DNA of 64,000 nt from Serratia inhibens (GCF_003591175.1 NZ_QYYG01000006.1:233379-297378), one strand, 5' to 3'. Shown: positions 37,243-46,467, counted from the first letter of the stretch. The notes: generated by a model from the letters alone, not told the origin. Translations and numbers: made by a program.

Positions 37243-37265
37243 GCGCCGCCCTCGGGAGGCGGCGC
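37243..37265 (-). terminator. Hairpin after ypfN
   Basis: A 10-bp GC-rich stem (GCGCCGCC..CTC / GAGGCGGCGC, one bulged base) about 10 bases after the ypfN stop. There is no T-run. Confidence 0.45.
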
Positions 37266-37275
37266 GTACAGGCGG

Positions 37276-37467
37276 TCAGGGTTTTTTCTTCGGCCAGTTG
37301 TCGTCTTCGTCGTCCCACTGGGCATTATTATCGCGGTGCGGCGGCAATTCCGGCTTATCGGCGAGGTAACGTTTTACGTCGACGCGACGCAGCTCTTTGA
37401 TCCCGCTGATGATCATCCCGGCTAAAATCAGCAGGATAATCCACCAGTAGTCAGCTAACCATTGCAT
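37276..37467 (-). CDS. ypfN: UPF0370 membrane protein YpfN
   Basis: 63 residues: an N-terminal membrane helix ([21 protein letters not shown]), then a charged cytoplasmic tail with the conserved [24 protein letters not shown]. It aligns end to end with E. coli YpfN (66 aa). The function is unknown. It lies two bases after an M15 peptidase gene that is not present at this place in E. coli. Confidence 0.93.
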   Translation of the reverse strand: MQWLADYWWIILLILAGMIISGIKELRRVDVKRYLADKPELPPHRDNNAQWDDEDDNWPKKKP

Positions 37468-37469
37468 GT

Positions 37470-38144
37470 TTACTCCTTTCCTTCACTGCGTATAAAACGT
37501 GAAAATATCGCGGGCAGATGGCGTTCAAGCCATTCGGCACCGGCAACGTCCTTATTTTGCCAGGCGGCCAGCAGCAGCGCAGGCGTCAGCAGATGCTCGG
37601 CTTGCTGCGCCAGCGGCCGGTAGCTCAGATGCCAGGGTTCTACCGCCACGCCGTCGCCGTCTTCGGTGAACGGGCGATAAAAACCAAATTCGGCCATATG
37701 TTCCGTCATCCACTGATTGAGCGGATAAAAGTAACCGCCTTCCTCATATTCCCACGGCTCCAACTGCAGCTTTTGCCCTTCCGGCAACAAAGAAGGGTCG
37801 TACACGTCCAGATCGCTGCCCCAGTGATGGCGGCTGGCACCCGGCAGGGCGGACCAGCGCAGGATCGCTTCGCAGCGCTCGGCGGCGGACAGCGGCTTGA
37901 TGTCGAGCGGCAGGCTGTCTTTATCTAATACTGGTCGTTCGCCGCAGAATTTGCCATTCCAGATCGCCAGTTGCCGATCGAAATCACGAAATGTGCTGGC
38001 GGGCTGCAGATCGAACCCGGCCGCCAGCGCCGCCTGCTGCATGGCGCGGAACGCGGTCACCGCCGCGGGCTGCAGGCGATGGTTACCGCTCAACGGCGCC
38101 AGATGATCGGTCGAGAGCCCGGTCAGCATTGCCGGCGTGATCAT
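37470..38144 (-). CDS. M15-family D-Ala-D-Ala carboxypeptidase-like protein
   Basis: 224 residues from ATG 38144, which overlaps the dapE stop by 4 bases (ATGA). VanY/M15B zinc-peptidase signatures are [30 protein letters not shown] (the first His and the Asp bind zinc) and EPWHLSYRP (Glu and His of the active site). There is no clear signal peptide, so it may act in the cytoplasm or leave by an unusual route. Family members trim peptidoglycan stem peptides. Coupling to dapE, which makes DAP for those stems, is suggestive. Confidence 0.88.
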   Translation of the reverse strand: MITPAMLTGLSTDHLAPLSGNHRLQPAAVTAFRAMQQAALAAGFDLQPASTFRDFDRQLAIWNGKFCGERPVLDKDSLPLDIKPLSAAERCEAILRWSALPGASRHHWGSDLDVYDPSLLPEGQKLQLEPWEYEEGGYFYPLNQWMTEHMAEFGFYRPFTEDGDGVAVEPWHLSYRPLAQQAEHLLTPALLLAAWQNKDVAGAEWLERHLPAIFSRFIRSEGKE

Positions 38145-39268
38145 GCGACCAACTGCTCCATAATGCGCTGATACATGCGGCTTAGCAGTTGCAAATCGGC
38201 GGCGTGTACGCATTCATTGACCTTGTGGATGGTCGCATTGACCGGCCCCAGTTCAACCACCTGCGCCCCCATTTGGGCGATAAAGCGGCCGTCCGAGGTG
38301 CCGCCGGTGGTCAGCAACTGCGGCGTCAGTTCAGAATAGTGTTCGACGGCGTTAACCACCGCGTCCACCAGCGCACCGCGCGCGGTCAGGAACGGCTGGC
38401 CGGACAAACGCCATTCGATGCTGTAGTTCAGCTGATGCCGCTCCAGCAGTTCTTCCACGCGCTGTTTTATCGTCGCGTCGGTTGACTCGGTGCTGAAACG
38501 GAAGTTGAACTGGACGAACATCTCGCCCGGGATCACATTGTTGCTGCCGGTACCGGCCTGCACGTTGGCGATCTGCATGCTGGTCGGCGGGAAAAATTCA
38601 TTGCCGCGATCCCACTCGGTCGCCACCAGCTCATTGAGCGCAGGCATGGCGCGATGTACGGGGTTATCCGCCAGGTGCGGATAGGCTACGTGGCCCTGAA
38701 TGCCGTGAATGTGCAGGTTGGCGGTGATCGAACCGCGGCGGCCGTTTTTCACTACGTCGCCGACGCGTTCGGTGCTGGACGGCTCGCCGACCAGGCAATA
38801 GTCCAGGCGCTCGTTGCGCGCCATCAGCGCTTCCACCACCTTCACCGTGCCGTGAGTGGCACTGGCTTCTTCGTCGGAGGTGATCAGGAACGCCAGACGG
38901 CCCTGATGGTGCGGGTTAGCCGCCACAAAGCGCTCCGCAGCCACCACCATCGCCGCCAGCGAACCTTTCATGTCCGCCGCGCCGCGGCCATACAGCATGC
39001 CGTCGCGAATGGCGGGTTCAAACGGCGGGTTGTCCCAGCGTTTTTCATCGCCGGTCGGCACCACGTCGGTGTGGCCGGCAAACGCCAAAGTTTGCCCTTC
39101 GCCGCGCCAGGCCCAGAAGTTCAGGGTGTCGCCGAAGGGCATCGGCTCAACGGTAAAACCAATCGCCTCCAGACGTTCGATCATCAGCGCCTGGCAGCCT
39201 TCATCGTGCGGGCTGAGGGACGGGCGTTTGATGAGCTGCTGAGCCAGTTCGATAACCGGGCAAATCAT
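38141..39268 (-). CDS. dapE: Succinyl-diaminopimelate desuccinylase DapE
   Basis: 375 residues (E. coli 375). A di-zinc M20-family hydrolase that releases LL-DAP from N-succinyl-LL-DAP. Metal-binding motifs: [21 protein letters not shown] (bridging Asp) and [11 protein letters not shown] (catalytic Glu pair). The dimerisation domain covers ~180-293, and [10 protein letters not shown] and a late His follow. It overlaps yffB upstream and the M15 gene downstream by 4 bases each, so three genes are translationally coupled. Confidence 0.97.
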   Translation of the reverse strand: MICPVIELAQQLIKRPSLSPHDEGCQALMIERLEAIGFTVEPMPFGDTLNFWAWRGEGQTLAFAGHTDVVPTGDEKRWDNPPFEPAIRDGMLYGRGAADMKGSLAAMVVAAERFVAANPHHQGRLAFLITSDEEASATHGTVKVVEALMARNERLDYCLVGEPSSTERVGDVVKNGRRGSITANLHIHGIQGHVAYPHLADNPVHRAMPALNELVATEWDRGNEFFPPTSMQIANVQAGTGSNNVIPGEMFVQFNFRFSTESTDATIKQRVEELLERHQLNYSIEWRLSGQPFLTARGALVDAVVNAVEHYSELTPQLLTTGGTSDGRFIAQMGAQVVELGPVNATIHKVNECVHAADLQLLSRMYQRIMEQLVA

Positions 39269-39630
39269 GCTGTTACCTCAGAAATAAATTGCTGGTAGCC
39301 TTCGGCACTGAAGCCGAGCAGGGCGTGCCCCTTGCCGTCGTCCAGCAGCGGGCGTTTGATGATCGCCGGCTGCGCCAGCATCAGCGCGATGGCCGCATCG
39401 GCGTTGTCGCAGGCGTTGCGCTGCGCTTCATCCAGCTTGCGCCAGGTGGTGCCGCGGGTATTCAGCAGCGGTTCCCAGCCCAGACGTTCGACGAACCCGC
39501 GCAACTGCTGTTCATCCAGCCCGTCGGCGCGGTAGTCATGAAATTGATAAGCCACGCCTTGCTCTTCCAGCCAGCGGCGCGCCTTTTTGATGGTGTCACA
39601 ATTTTTGATGCCGTACATGGTCAACGTCAT
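39265..39630 (-). CDS. yffB: ArsC/Spx-family protein YffB
   Basis: 121 residues from ATG 39630 ([25 protein letters not shown]). It is close to E. coli YffB (118 aa): RFHDYR-like [23 protein letters not shown] and PAIIKRPLL. The thioredoxin fold has a single Cys at residue 11, with no CxxC. The structure of a homologue suggests glutathione-dependent thiol chemistry, but the role is unknown. It overlaps dapE by 4 bases, and the conserved pairing with dapE is seen across enterobacteria. Confidence 0.92.
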   Translation of the reverse strand: MTLTMYGIKNCDTIKKARRWLEEQGVAYQFHDYRADGLDEQQLRGFVERLGWEPLLNTRGTTWRKLDEAQRNACDNADAAIALMLAQPAIIKRPLLDDGKGHALLGFSAEGYQQFISEVTA

Positions 39631-39856
39631 GGAATAAGAACCTTCTCTGCAACCCAACACCGGCATGGCGCCAGTGGTAAACCGCCGTGGCGGTAAAATG
39701 AAAACCAGCGCCCAGCATGCCGAAAAATGGCGGGGAGTTCCACCGTCCAATGGTCCGAAAGCCAGGGAAAGGGCGAAAAAATTCGGGCTGCATTCAGTGC
39801 GGCGAATATTTGCTAATCTGAATGCGGCAGCCTGCCATCCTATCGGAGAGAGTAAT

Positions 39857-40282
39857 GTGGAAAAATACCGTATCGAAACTACCGAGTACGCTGTAGATAA
39901 AATAGAAGCGCTGATCGCGGAAGGGCTGAATCAGTATAACGATGAGGTGACCGGCAGCAGCGATCGTCGCCCGCTGGCGGTGACGGTGAAAGACCCGAGC
40001 AGCGGTGAGGTGCTTGGCGGCATTACCGGGCGCTCTTCGCTGGGTTTGCTGTTTGTGGATTTGTTTTACCTGCCTGAATCAATGCGGGGTGCAGGGCTGG
40101 GCAGCGAACTGCTGCGCCGCTTCGAGCTGGAAGGGCGCCGCAGGGGTTGCGTTTCCGCGGTGCTGTACACCATCAGCTTCCAGGCACCGAGGTTTTACGA
40201 ACAGAACGGCTGGACGCGCTTTGGTGAAGTGCCTTGCCTACCGGCAGGTACCAGCCGAATTTTTATGTCGAAGACCTTATAA
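39857..40282 (+). CDS. GNAT-family acetyltransferase
   Basis: 141 residues from GTG 39857, which follows GGAGAGAGTAAT. The overlapping ATG one base earlier is out of frame. Acetyl-CoA-binding motif A is present: [27 protein letters not shown]-terminal [22 protein letters not shown] is typical of small GNATs. The target is unknown. It is divergent from yffB and convergent with another GNAT gene. Confidence 0.85.
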   Translation: MEKYRIETTEYAVDKIEALIAEGLNQYNDEVTGSSDRRPLAVTVKDPSSGEVLGGITGRSSLGLLFVDLFYLPESMRGAGLGSELLRRFELEGRRRGCVSAVLYTISFQAPRFYEQNGWTRFGEVPCLPAGTSRIFMSKTL

Positions 40283-40297
40283 CCTGACCCGCGGCAA

Positions 40298-40903
40298 TCA
40301 CTCTCTGGTCTGGCGTAATTTATACTCCAGGCTTTTTTTAACCATTGGCCATTCATGGTCGATGATCGAGAAAACCACCGTATCGCGATAGCTGCCATCG
40401 GCATTTTTCTGGTGGTTTCTCAGCACGCCGTCCTGCTTGGCGCCCAAACGCGCGATAGCCGTTCTCGATGCGTGATTGTGCCAGTGGGTGCGAAATTCAA
40501 CGGCAATCACCGCCAGCGCTTCGAACGCATAGCCGAGCAGCAGGCGTTTGCACTCGGTGTTGACGGCGGTTCTCTGATGGCTTTTGGCATACCAGGTATA
40601 GCCAATTTCAACGCGGCGGTTGTGCCCATCGGCATTGCAAATGCGGGTGGTGCCGACAATCTTTTGCGTGTCGTTATGCACTACGACAAAAGGCAACGCC
40701 CGCCCGGCGGCCTGTTCGCTCAGGGCGAAACCGACATAATCATCGACGGTGTTTTCGTTGGGCGCCGAAGTAAACCAAAGTTCCCAGAGGTGCCCATCAG
40801 CGGCCGCCTGCACCAGCGCCGCCGCATGATCTTTGCGCAGAGGGATCAGGCTGACGGTTTTGCTTTTCAGCTCGGTTTCGATAAGCCAGGATGAGTCAGA
40901 CAT
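40298..40903 (-). CDS. RimJ/RimL-type GNAT acetyltransferase
   Basis: 201 residues. The start LIETELKSKTVSLIPLRKDHAAALVQAAADG and the EIGYTWYAKSHQRTAVNTECKRLLLGYAFE pattern (motif A with the ALGAKQDG-type end LGAKQDGVLRNH) match the RimJ/RimL subgroup that acetylates protein N-termini or small amines. The substrate is unknown. It is downstream of a PchB-like gene on the same strand. Confidence 0.85.
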   Translation of the reverse strand: MSDSSWLIETELKSKTVSLIPLRKDHAAALVQAAADGHLWELWFTSAPNENTVDDYVGFALSEQAAGRALPFVVVHNDTQKIVGTTRICNADGHNRRVEIGYTWYAKSHQRTAVNTECKRLLLGYAFEALAVIAVEFRTHWHNHASRTAIARLGAKQDGVLRNHQKNADGSYRDTVVFSIIDHEWPMVKKSLEYKLRQTRE

Positions 40904-40926
40904 TTGCCGCTATTTCCCCCTTGAAT

Positions 40927-41247
40927 TCACTTTTCGCCGTTTTCACGCGACCAGTGTTTCATCTCTTCGCCAATAAAATAATTAACCAGGTCGCGATACA
41001 TTTTTTCTATCACTTCCGGGCTTAAGCCCTGCTCGTCGGCCCAGACTCTTCGTTGTTGCAGCATGGCCTCGAAGCGCTCTTTGGCACGCACCGCATCGGG
41101 GCTGGTTTTGAATTTTGCGGCGGCCTTCACGTAGGCAAAGCGCTGGGCGATCAGTTTAATGATGTGTTCGTCCAGCATGTCGATTTCCGCGCGGATATCG
41201 CTCATGCCCGCACAGTCTTGCGGAGAAAGCTTGTTCTCGATGATCAC
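40927..41247 (-). CDS. AroQ-fold chorismate mutase / PchB-like isochorismate lyase
   Basis: 106 residues, all-helical. PQDCAGMSDIRAEIDMLDEHIIKLIAQRFAYVKAAAKFK and EEQGLSP-like EQGLSPEVIEKMYRDLVNYFIGEEMKHW resemble Pseudomonas PchB, which makes salicylate from isochorismate, more than the E. coli AroQ domain. The active-site Arg (DIRAEID) and Lys (KAAAKFK) positions are present. No isochorismate synthase or salicylate-adding gene is nearby, so secondary chorismate mutase activity may be its real job. Confidence 0.8.
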   Translation of the reverse strand: MIIENKLSPQDCAGMSDIRAEIDMLDEHIIKLIAQRFAYVKAAAKFKTSPDAVRAKERFEAMLQQRRVWADEQGLSPEVIEKMYRDLVNYFIGEEMKHWSRENGEK

Positions 41248-41262
41248 TTCGGGTTTCCTTTT

Positions 41263-41694
41263 TTAGCGTACGTAGCCACTTTGCTGCAGGCGGGCCAAGG
41301 CCGGCCCCTCGGCATAGACCATGCCGGTAGTCAGTTCGTGGAAGTGGTATTTTTTGTAGAATTCCAGTTTGTCGGGTACCGAGTAGATAAACACCTTGCC
41401 GAGCGGCGCCAAATCCTGCATGACCCGGTCCATCAGCAGCCTGCCCAGACCGCGGCCCTGATAGTGGGGATGGATAGCCACGTCGGCCAGGTAAGCCACC
41501 GAAGTCATGTCGCTGATGGCGTGGGCGGTGGCCACCAGTTCGCCGTCGAGGTATCCCCAATAGCAAAACTGGCTGTGCTGATAAACGCGCTGTAGCTGAT
41601 GCGGGTCACGCTGGCCCAGCCCGGCGGCGGCCAACAACGCGGCCAATTGCGGCCAGTCGATGCGGTAGCGGTTTGGGTCGGTCACAATCTCCAT
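41263..41694 (-). CDS. GNAT-family acetyltransferase
   Basis: 143 residues. Motif A is AYLADVAIHPHYQGRGLGRLLMDRVMQDL, with a C-terminal DKLEFYKKYHFHELTTGMVYAEGP resembling the YhbS/small-GNAT group. The substrate is unknown. It is part of a same-strand run with the TPR gene (9-base gap) and the PchB-like gene (15-base gap), probably one operon. Confidence 0.85.
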   Translation of the reverse strand: MEIVTDPNRYRIDWPQLAALLAAAGLGQRDPHQLQRVYQHSQFCYWGYLDGELVATAHAISDMTSVAYLADVAIHPHYQGRGLGRLLMDRVMQDLAPLGKVFIYSVPDKLEFYKKYHFHELTTGMVYAEGPALARLQQSGYVR

Positions 41695-41703
41695 GCTTCT
41701 CTC

Positions 41704-42183
41704 CTAGCCGATGCGGTCCAGATCGGCGGCATATTGACGGATAGCGCGCTGGTAGCTGCTGATGTCGCGATGCGAGGAGGTTTCCGCCAACAGCAGCAGC
41801 AGATCGGCCACCGCTTGTTTGGTTTCCCCCAGATTGTACAGCGTCATGGCGCGGAACAGGGTGAGTTCCCTGGCCTGCGGGAACTCGGCCAGCCCATTGT
41901 CGAAGGCGGCCAGCGATGGTTGATACAGCCCGAGTGCGCGGTAGGTACTGCCCAGACCAAGCCAGGCTTCCTGCCGCTGCGCCGCCGGCAGAGTGTGCGC
42001 CAATGCCGCGAGGTAGCAGGGGATCGCCTGCTGCTCAAATCCCTGCACGTCGTACAGGCAGGCCAATTGGTAGTGCAGCGCGGCATCTTCCGGTTTTTGC
42101 AGCAATTGCTGCTGCGCCAGTTCGGTCGCTTCCTGATAGCGGCCCAGCTGTTTCAATTGTTCGATCGTCAGCGTCGGGGACAT
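41704..42183 (-). CDS. Tetratricopeptide-repeat protein
   Basis: 159 residues with no signal or membrane segment. At least three TPR units are visible: LKQLGRYQEATELAQQQLLQKPEDAALHYQLACLYDVQG; AWLGLGSTYRALGLYQPSLAAFDNGLAEFP; ALTLYNLGETKQAVADLLLLLAETS. It is probably a protein-interaction adaptor. It is the first gene of the run TPR-GNAT-PchB-like-GNAT. The partner is unknown. Confidence 0.85.
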   Translation of the reverse strand: MSPTLTIEQLKQLGRYQEATELAQQQLLQKPEDAALHYQLACLYDVQGFEQQAIPCYLAALAHTLPAAQRQEAWLGLGSTYRALGLYQPSLAAFDNGLAEFPQARELTLFRAMTLYNLGETKQAVADLLLLLAETSSHRDISSYQRAIRQYAADLDRIG

Positions 42184-42346
42184 GTTATGGCCTCAGAAAA
42201 GTGGGGTTTTTTCTACCCCTGGCACGCTACTACGGAAGAATTGATCCTACAAGAAATATAGAGGTCAGTAAGCGGTCGGCCAGGTTATTCCCGCAGGGCG
42301 CGCTACAAGGATGAAAAGGGGTTTTGGGTGCGGAACCTTCACTTAT

Positions 42347-42372
42347 CTAACCCCGGCCTTGGCCGGGGTTAG
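42347..42372. terminator. GC-rich hairpin after the SymE-like gene
   Basis: A perfect 12-bp stem CTAACCCCGGCC / GGCCGGGGTTAG with a two-base TT centre, 5 bases beyond the stop of the minus-strand gene. There is no T-run on either side. Confidence 0.5.
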
Positions 42373-42377
42373 TGTTT

Positions 42378-42722
42378 CTAAGCCTCGAATCCCTCAATCT
42401 CCCGCCGCTGCAACCGGATCACTCCGGGAGCAGAGATGACTTCCAATTGCCCGGCCTCAGTGATCCCAGACTCAATCAGCCAATCGCCACCAATCACCAG
42501 CTCGCCGTTCTCCCGTACCCAATCTGCACCAAGATCCGGGCTGTGCTGGCTGGCTTCGCAGAGTGCTTCCCAGATGGCGTCATCGGTGACGACGGTGATC
42601 CACAGCCCATCTGGTCGCAGCGTAATTTGCAACGGCTCGCCGATACCAAAACCCAACTCGGCCAGCTCAATGCCTGTGATTGTCAACTCGGGGATGGGTT
42701 CCGGGGTAAAAGTTATGTTCAT
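42378..42722 (-). CDS. SymE-like / swapped-hairpin-fold protein
   Basis: 114 residues from ATG 42722, which has GGAGG seven bases upstream; a longer frame lacks a ribosome site. Two similar halves (ELTITGIELAELGFGIGEPLQITLRPDGLWITV and GDWLIESGITEAGQLEVISAPGVIRLQ) resemble the G-x-W-L-x-x-a-G-f...v.v..g.i.l pattern of SymE and AbrB-type hairpins. E. coli SymE is an SOS-induced toxin held down by the antisense RNA SymR. Toxicity here is not shown, and the family call is tentative. Confidence 0.5.
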   Translation of the reverse strand: MNITFTPEPIPELTITGIELAELGFGIGEPLQITLRPDGLWITVVTDDAIWEALCEASQHSPDLGADWVRENGELVIGGDWLIESGITEAGQLEVISAPGVIRLQRREIEGFEA

Positions 42723-42993
42723 GTTGTGCCCTCCGTGGCTGGCGCAATGCGGATAATCAACTGTCACCGGCTCGGTGATCATCTCGATCCTCTGGCCGGT
42801 AGTAAGGCCCTAACTTTTTACGTTATTCATGTAGTCGGGTAGCTAGTGACATAGAAAACAGACTCCCGTTAGGGCGGGGGATACCCAAATACTATCCGAT
42901 TGTTACTCATGAAATGGGTTTATGTTTAAAGGTTTCACGTTTGCGAGAGACTTCGCCAACTGCCAACAGTGGGGAAACGTCCTGGAAAGACTC

Positions 42994-43019
42994 GGCCCCG
43001 TTGTCCGGGGCCGGTTTTT
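42994..43019 (+). terminator. Plus-strand intrinsic terminator with no gene upstream
   Basis: GGCCCCG-TTGTC-CGGGGCC followed by GGTTTTT. On the plus strand it has a proper T-run but no coding gene ends here (42783-42993 is gene-free). It may end an RNA transcribed away from the SymE-like gene, or act as a partial terminator for the minus-strand receptor gene, whose stop is 13 bases away. Confidence 0.65.
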
Positions 43020-43031
43020 ATGGCAGGGCGA

Positions 43032-45206
43032 TCAGAACTCGTGCTTCAGCGTCAGCATCAGGTTACGTGGCTCGCCATAGTTGCGGGTGCTGTAGAAATT
43101 CACCTGCGAGTAGTATTTCTCGTCAAAAACGTTGTTCAGGTTAAGTTGCACTGAGGTCTGCGGCGTCAGTTTGTAACGCGCCATCGCGTCGAACAGTACA
43201 TAAGATCCTTGCTCGGCCTTGCGTTCCACAAACTCGCCGTTGTTGGCCCCGGTGACGTTGGCGTAAACGCCGCTCTGCCAGCGTGCGCCACCGCCCAGCG
43301 TCAGATCGCGCAGGGCACCTGTCAGCTGATAAGTGGTGAACAGGTTGATGCGGGTGCGCGGCTGTTCGGTGTTGAGATTAACCTTGTCCTTGTCTTTCAG
43401 TGAGAAATGGGTGATGCCGAGCTGGGCGTTCCAGCCCTGCGCCAGCTCACCGCTCAGTTCGAACTCGACCCCTTTGCTGGTCGCGCCCTGGCTCTCATGA
43501 TAGGTCTGTTGCAGCGAATCCGGATCACTGGCGCTCTCGTCCTGCACCCCGAGATTGTCCTGCGTGATGCGGAACGCCGACAGCGAAACGTTGAGCCGGT
43601 CATCCAGCAGCGCAGCCTTGATACCCACTTCTTTGTTGACCCCTTCAATCGGCGCCAGGTTGCGGCCGTTGCTGTCGAGCAGGTTTTGATCCTTGAATAT
43701 GTCGGTGTAGCTGGCATAGGCAGAGATCTGTTCGGTCAGCTTATAGACGGTTCCCACGAACGGAGTGACCTTGTTGGCGGTGGTGGTCGTGGTGTTTTTG
43801 AAGCTGTTGAAACGGGCGCCGAGCACCAGATCCAGCCGGTCCGTCAGCGAGAAGTCGGCGCTGCTGTAAATGCCGATCTGCCGTGTGCGGTAATCCATTT
43901 GCGGCATTTTATCCGACCACTCAGGCTCGCCCTGGCCGCCGTTCCAATCCCGCAGGCTACCGTTGAACTGCTGCTGCGAGTAGGTGGCGCTGCGATAGGT
44001 GCTGTAGCTGTGCTGCCAGGCAGAGGAGCTGCCTACCACAAATGTGTGGTTGCGGCCCAGCAGGGTGAAGTCACCGTTCAACTTCATGTCTATCGCATGT
44101 TGATCACGGTAGCCTTCATAGCGCGCAGAATAAGGGTTTGCAGGTTGTACCGCCCAGGTTGCCGGATCGATCAGCCCGCCGAGGCTCATCGCCATTTTGG
44201 CATCGAAAGCCTGGCGGCTGTGGGTATAATTGGCCACGCCTTTCCAGTCGTTATCGAACTCATGTTCCAGCGTGGCAAACTGGGTGGTCAGGGTGGTATC
44301 CCAGCTCGACCAGTCAGAGGCGCCGTTATAGTGCCGATCCCAGTTAATCTCACTGCCGTCGCTGAACCAGCCGGTCGGCAATGCGCCGCCCCAGGTGGAG
44401 GCTTTCGGCCGATTTTGCTGATAATCAGCTCCCAGGCGCAGCAGGGTATTGCTGCTCAGATCGGCCTCCAGCGTACCGTAGAGAGTGCCTTTGCGCTCCT
44501 GGTGGCGTTCCATAAAGGAGCGGCTGCGTTCGCCGGCGGCGGCGATACGCACCCTGACGGTCCCTTCGTCATTGAGCGGCGTACCGACATCGACCGTGGT
44601 CCGGTAGTGATCCCAGGAACCGGCAGAAAGTTCGGCGCGGGCAAAAGGCGAAAGGCTGGACGCTTTTTTTCTGACCAGATTGATGACGGCACCCGGATTG
44701 CCGTTACCGTTCAGCAAACCCGCAGCACCCCTGACGATCTCCACGTGATCCAGCGTGATCGCGTCAATCTCCGATTCCCCGCCGGAGTAGCCGGAGTCAA
44801 AGAAGGTGGGGACACCGTCGTATTGATAGCTATCAACGCTGAAACCACGGTAGTTGAACGAGGAACGCTCGCTATCGTAATTGCTTTCGCTGACGCCGGT
44901 GGACCAGCGCAGGATTTCCTTCAGCGAAGTCGCGTTGAGATCGTCCATTTGCTGGCGAGTTATCACCGAGACCGACTGCGGCGTATCCTTGATGCTCAGC
45001 GGCAACCCGGTCGCCGTGGTCATCTGTTTGGTGGTATAGGAGCCGGTGTTCTCGGTACTGCCGTCATCGCTGAAGGGCGAAGCGACCACCTCAAGAGTGT
45101 CTTCTTTCTGAGTGCGGGGGGCCTGCTCGGTACCCGCCGCTTGTGCAACCATGACCGGGAGGCACAGCAGCGCTCCCCCGGAAAGGCGAATCATAAAACT
45201 AGCCAT
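43032..45206 (-). CDS. TonB-dependent ferric-siderophore receptor
   Basis: 724 residues. Signal peptide (MASFMIRLSGGALLCLPVMVAQAAG), then a TonB-box-like DTLEVVAS. Plug domain 50-190 (SVSVITRQQMDDLNATSLKEILRWSTGVS; EIVRGAAGLLNGNGNPGAVINLVRK), and a 22-strand barrel ending in aromatic F (NLMLTLKHEF). Overall it resembles the FpvA/FhuE/FoxA group of hydroxamate or mixed-siderophore receptors. The ligand is not predictable. It is second in an operon with the YncE-like gene (9-base gap) under a Fur-type site. Confidence 0.92.
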   Translation of the reverse strand: MASFMIRLSGGALLCLPVMVAQAAGTEQAPRTQKEDTLEVVASPFSDDGSTENTGSYTTKQMTTATGLPLSIKDTPQSVSVITRQQMDDLNATSLKEILRWSTGVSESNYDSERSSFNYRGFSVDSYQYDGVPTFFDSGYSGGESEIDAITLDHVEIVRGAAGLLNGNGNPGAVINLVRKKASSLSPFARAELSAGSWDHYRTTVDVGTPLNDEGTVRVRIAAAGERSRSFMERHQERKGTLYGTLEADLSSNTLLRLGADYQQNRPKASTWGGALPTGWFSDGSEINWDRHYNGASDWSSWDTTLTTQFATLEHEFDNDWKGVANYTHSRQAFDAKMAMSLGGLIDPATWAVQPANPYSARYEGYRDQHAIDMKLNGDFTLLGRNHTFVVGSSSAWQHSYSTYRSATYSQQQFNGSLRDWNGGQGEPEWSDKMPQMDYRTRQIGIYSSADFSLTDRLDLVLGARFNSFKNTTTTTANKVTPFVGTVYKLTEQISAYASYTDIFKDQNLLDSNGRNLAPIEGVNKEVGIKAALLDDRLNVSLSAFRITQDNLGVQDESASDPDSLQQTYHESQGATSKGVEFELSGELAQGWNAQLGITHFSLKDKDKVNLNTEQPRTRINLFTTYQLTGALRDLTLGGGARWQSGVYANVTGANNGEFVERKAEQGSYVLFDAMARYKLTPQTSVQLNLNNVFDEKYYSQVNFYSTRNYGEPRNLMLTLKHEF

Positions 45207-45215
45207 GGATAAGTC

Positions 45216-46286
45216 TCACAGTCCGCCAAGGTTGATTTTAATCAGGTAGTCCTGCTTCTTCTCCATCTCTTCCTTGGACTGTTTGATGCTGGCAAACAGC
45301 GTATTGCCGTCTGCGGACAGCGCGAGGCTATTCGGCAAGGCGGTGGTAGTGATGCTGTTTTTTACCTGGTAGCTGTTGCTGTCAACGATGCTGATGCGCT
45401 TGGCTTCACGGTGGCTGATGTAGATCTCATTGCGCCCCGGGTTGAACAACACCGCCAGGGAATTGATCACGTCAATCTGGTGCAGGATTTTCCCGCTATT
45501 CACATCAACAACCAGCACCTTCGGCAGATCGGGATCGGTGATGAAAGCGCGGCCGGTTTTGCTGTCCAGACTGATGTTGAGGAAGAAGTGTTTCTTGGCG
45601 GGTTCAACCACCACGCGTTTCAGGATGTTGTGGCTGGCGGTGTCCAGGGTGATCAGTTCGCCACCACCATTGACGCAGTAGATACGGCCACGTTCGCTGT
45701 CCAGCGCAATGCCGGTCGGGTATTCACCCATGTTGCTCAGGGTGGCGATTTTTTTCCGATTGGCAGTATCGATAACCCACAACACGCCTTTTTTCGCGGT
45801 ACCGGTGACATACAGACGCTGGTTTTTCTTATCGAGCACCATCTCGCGCGTTGGCGTGAACTGGTCTTCTTTCACGCTTTCATCGAGCTGGATAGTGGCG
45901 AGTTCTTTGCCTGTCTGGGTGTCGATCACCGTCACCGAACCGTCCACGGTATTGCCGATATACAGCAGATGCCGCTGTTCATCCAACGCGGTAGCGAAGG
46001 CGCGGCGCTGGGTCAGGATATTGGCGTCGGTGGCTAATGTGGTCGGGTTGACCCGGTAGACGATACCGGTGTTTTTCCCTTTGGCGAATGAAGGCGTAGA
46101 GGCGGCAAACAGGGTGTTGTTTTCGCCGTCAAAAGCCAGTTCGTACAGGCCATAGCCTACCGGTTTGGTCTGAAAATGGTTTTCGGGCAGTTCGGCAGCC
46201 AGCGTTGAACAAGACCACAGCAGCAGGGCAGACGTCAGGGCGCTGAGAGAAAAACCTTTGGTTGGGGCGATCAGGTGCATCGACAT
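45216..46286 (-). CDS. yncE: YncE-like periplasmic beta-propeller protein
   Basis: 356 residues from ATG 46286, chosen because AAAGGA lies six bases upstream; another ATG six bases earlier is too close to it. Signal peptide ends around CSTLAAE. Seven-bladed YVTN-type repeats follow: LLYIGNTVDGSVTVIDTQTGKELATIQLDE; VLWVIDTANRKKIATLSNMGEYPTGIALD; LPNSLALSADGNTLFAS. E. coli YncE is an iron-regulated periplasmic protein found near TonB-receptor genes. A role in handling iron compounds is inferred from this operon. Confidence 0.88.
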   Translation of the reverse strand: MSMHLIAPTKGFSLSALTSALLLWSCSTLAAELPENHFQTKPVGYGLYELAFDGENNTLFAASTPSFAKGKNTGIVYRVNPTTLATDANILTQRRAFATALDEQRHLLYIGNTVDGSVTVIDTQTGKELATIQLDESVKEDQFTPTREMVLDKKNQRLYVTGTAKKGVLWVIDTANRKKIATLSNMGEYPTGIALDSERGRIYCVNGGGELITLDTASHNILKRVVVEPAKKHFFLNISLDSKTGRAFITDPDLPKVLVVDVNSGKILHQIDVINSLAVLFNPGRNEIYISHREAKRISIVDSNSYQVKNSITTTALPNSLALSADGNTLFASIKQSKEEMEKKQDYLIKINLGGL

Positions 46287-46324
46287 AGACATTCCTTTAC
46301 ATCAATTTACGATTTGTCGATGCT

Positions 46325-46355
46325 AATGATATTGATAATTAATATCAATATCATT
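46325..46355. promoter_or_regulatory. Fur box, 31-base palindrome
   Basis: Perfect 12-bp arms AATGATATTGAT / ATCAATATCATT around a 7-base centre, made of overlapping GATAAT/ATTATC-like Fur hexamers. It lies 39 bases before yncE, in the divergent gap between two iron-related transcription units. Confidence 0.75.
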
Positions 46356-46467
46356 TAATTAATCATTGATATCGATGTGTTTTACTTATTGAAATTAAAG
46401 GTATTTATTTTAATTGTTGGGTTTTTTGTTCCGTTTGTTACGCCTTTTTTCTGCTTGTTTATGCATT

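Noticed and set aside
42723..42782. A longer start for the SymE-like protein at 42782
   Set aside because: The ATG at 42722 has a strong GGAGG at correct spacing; the extension lacks one.
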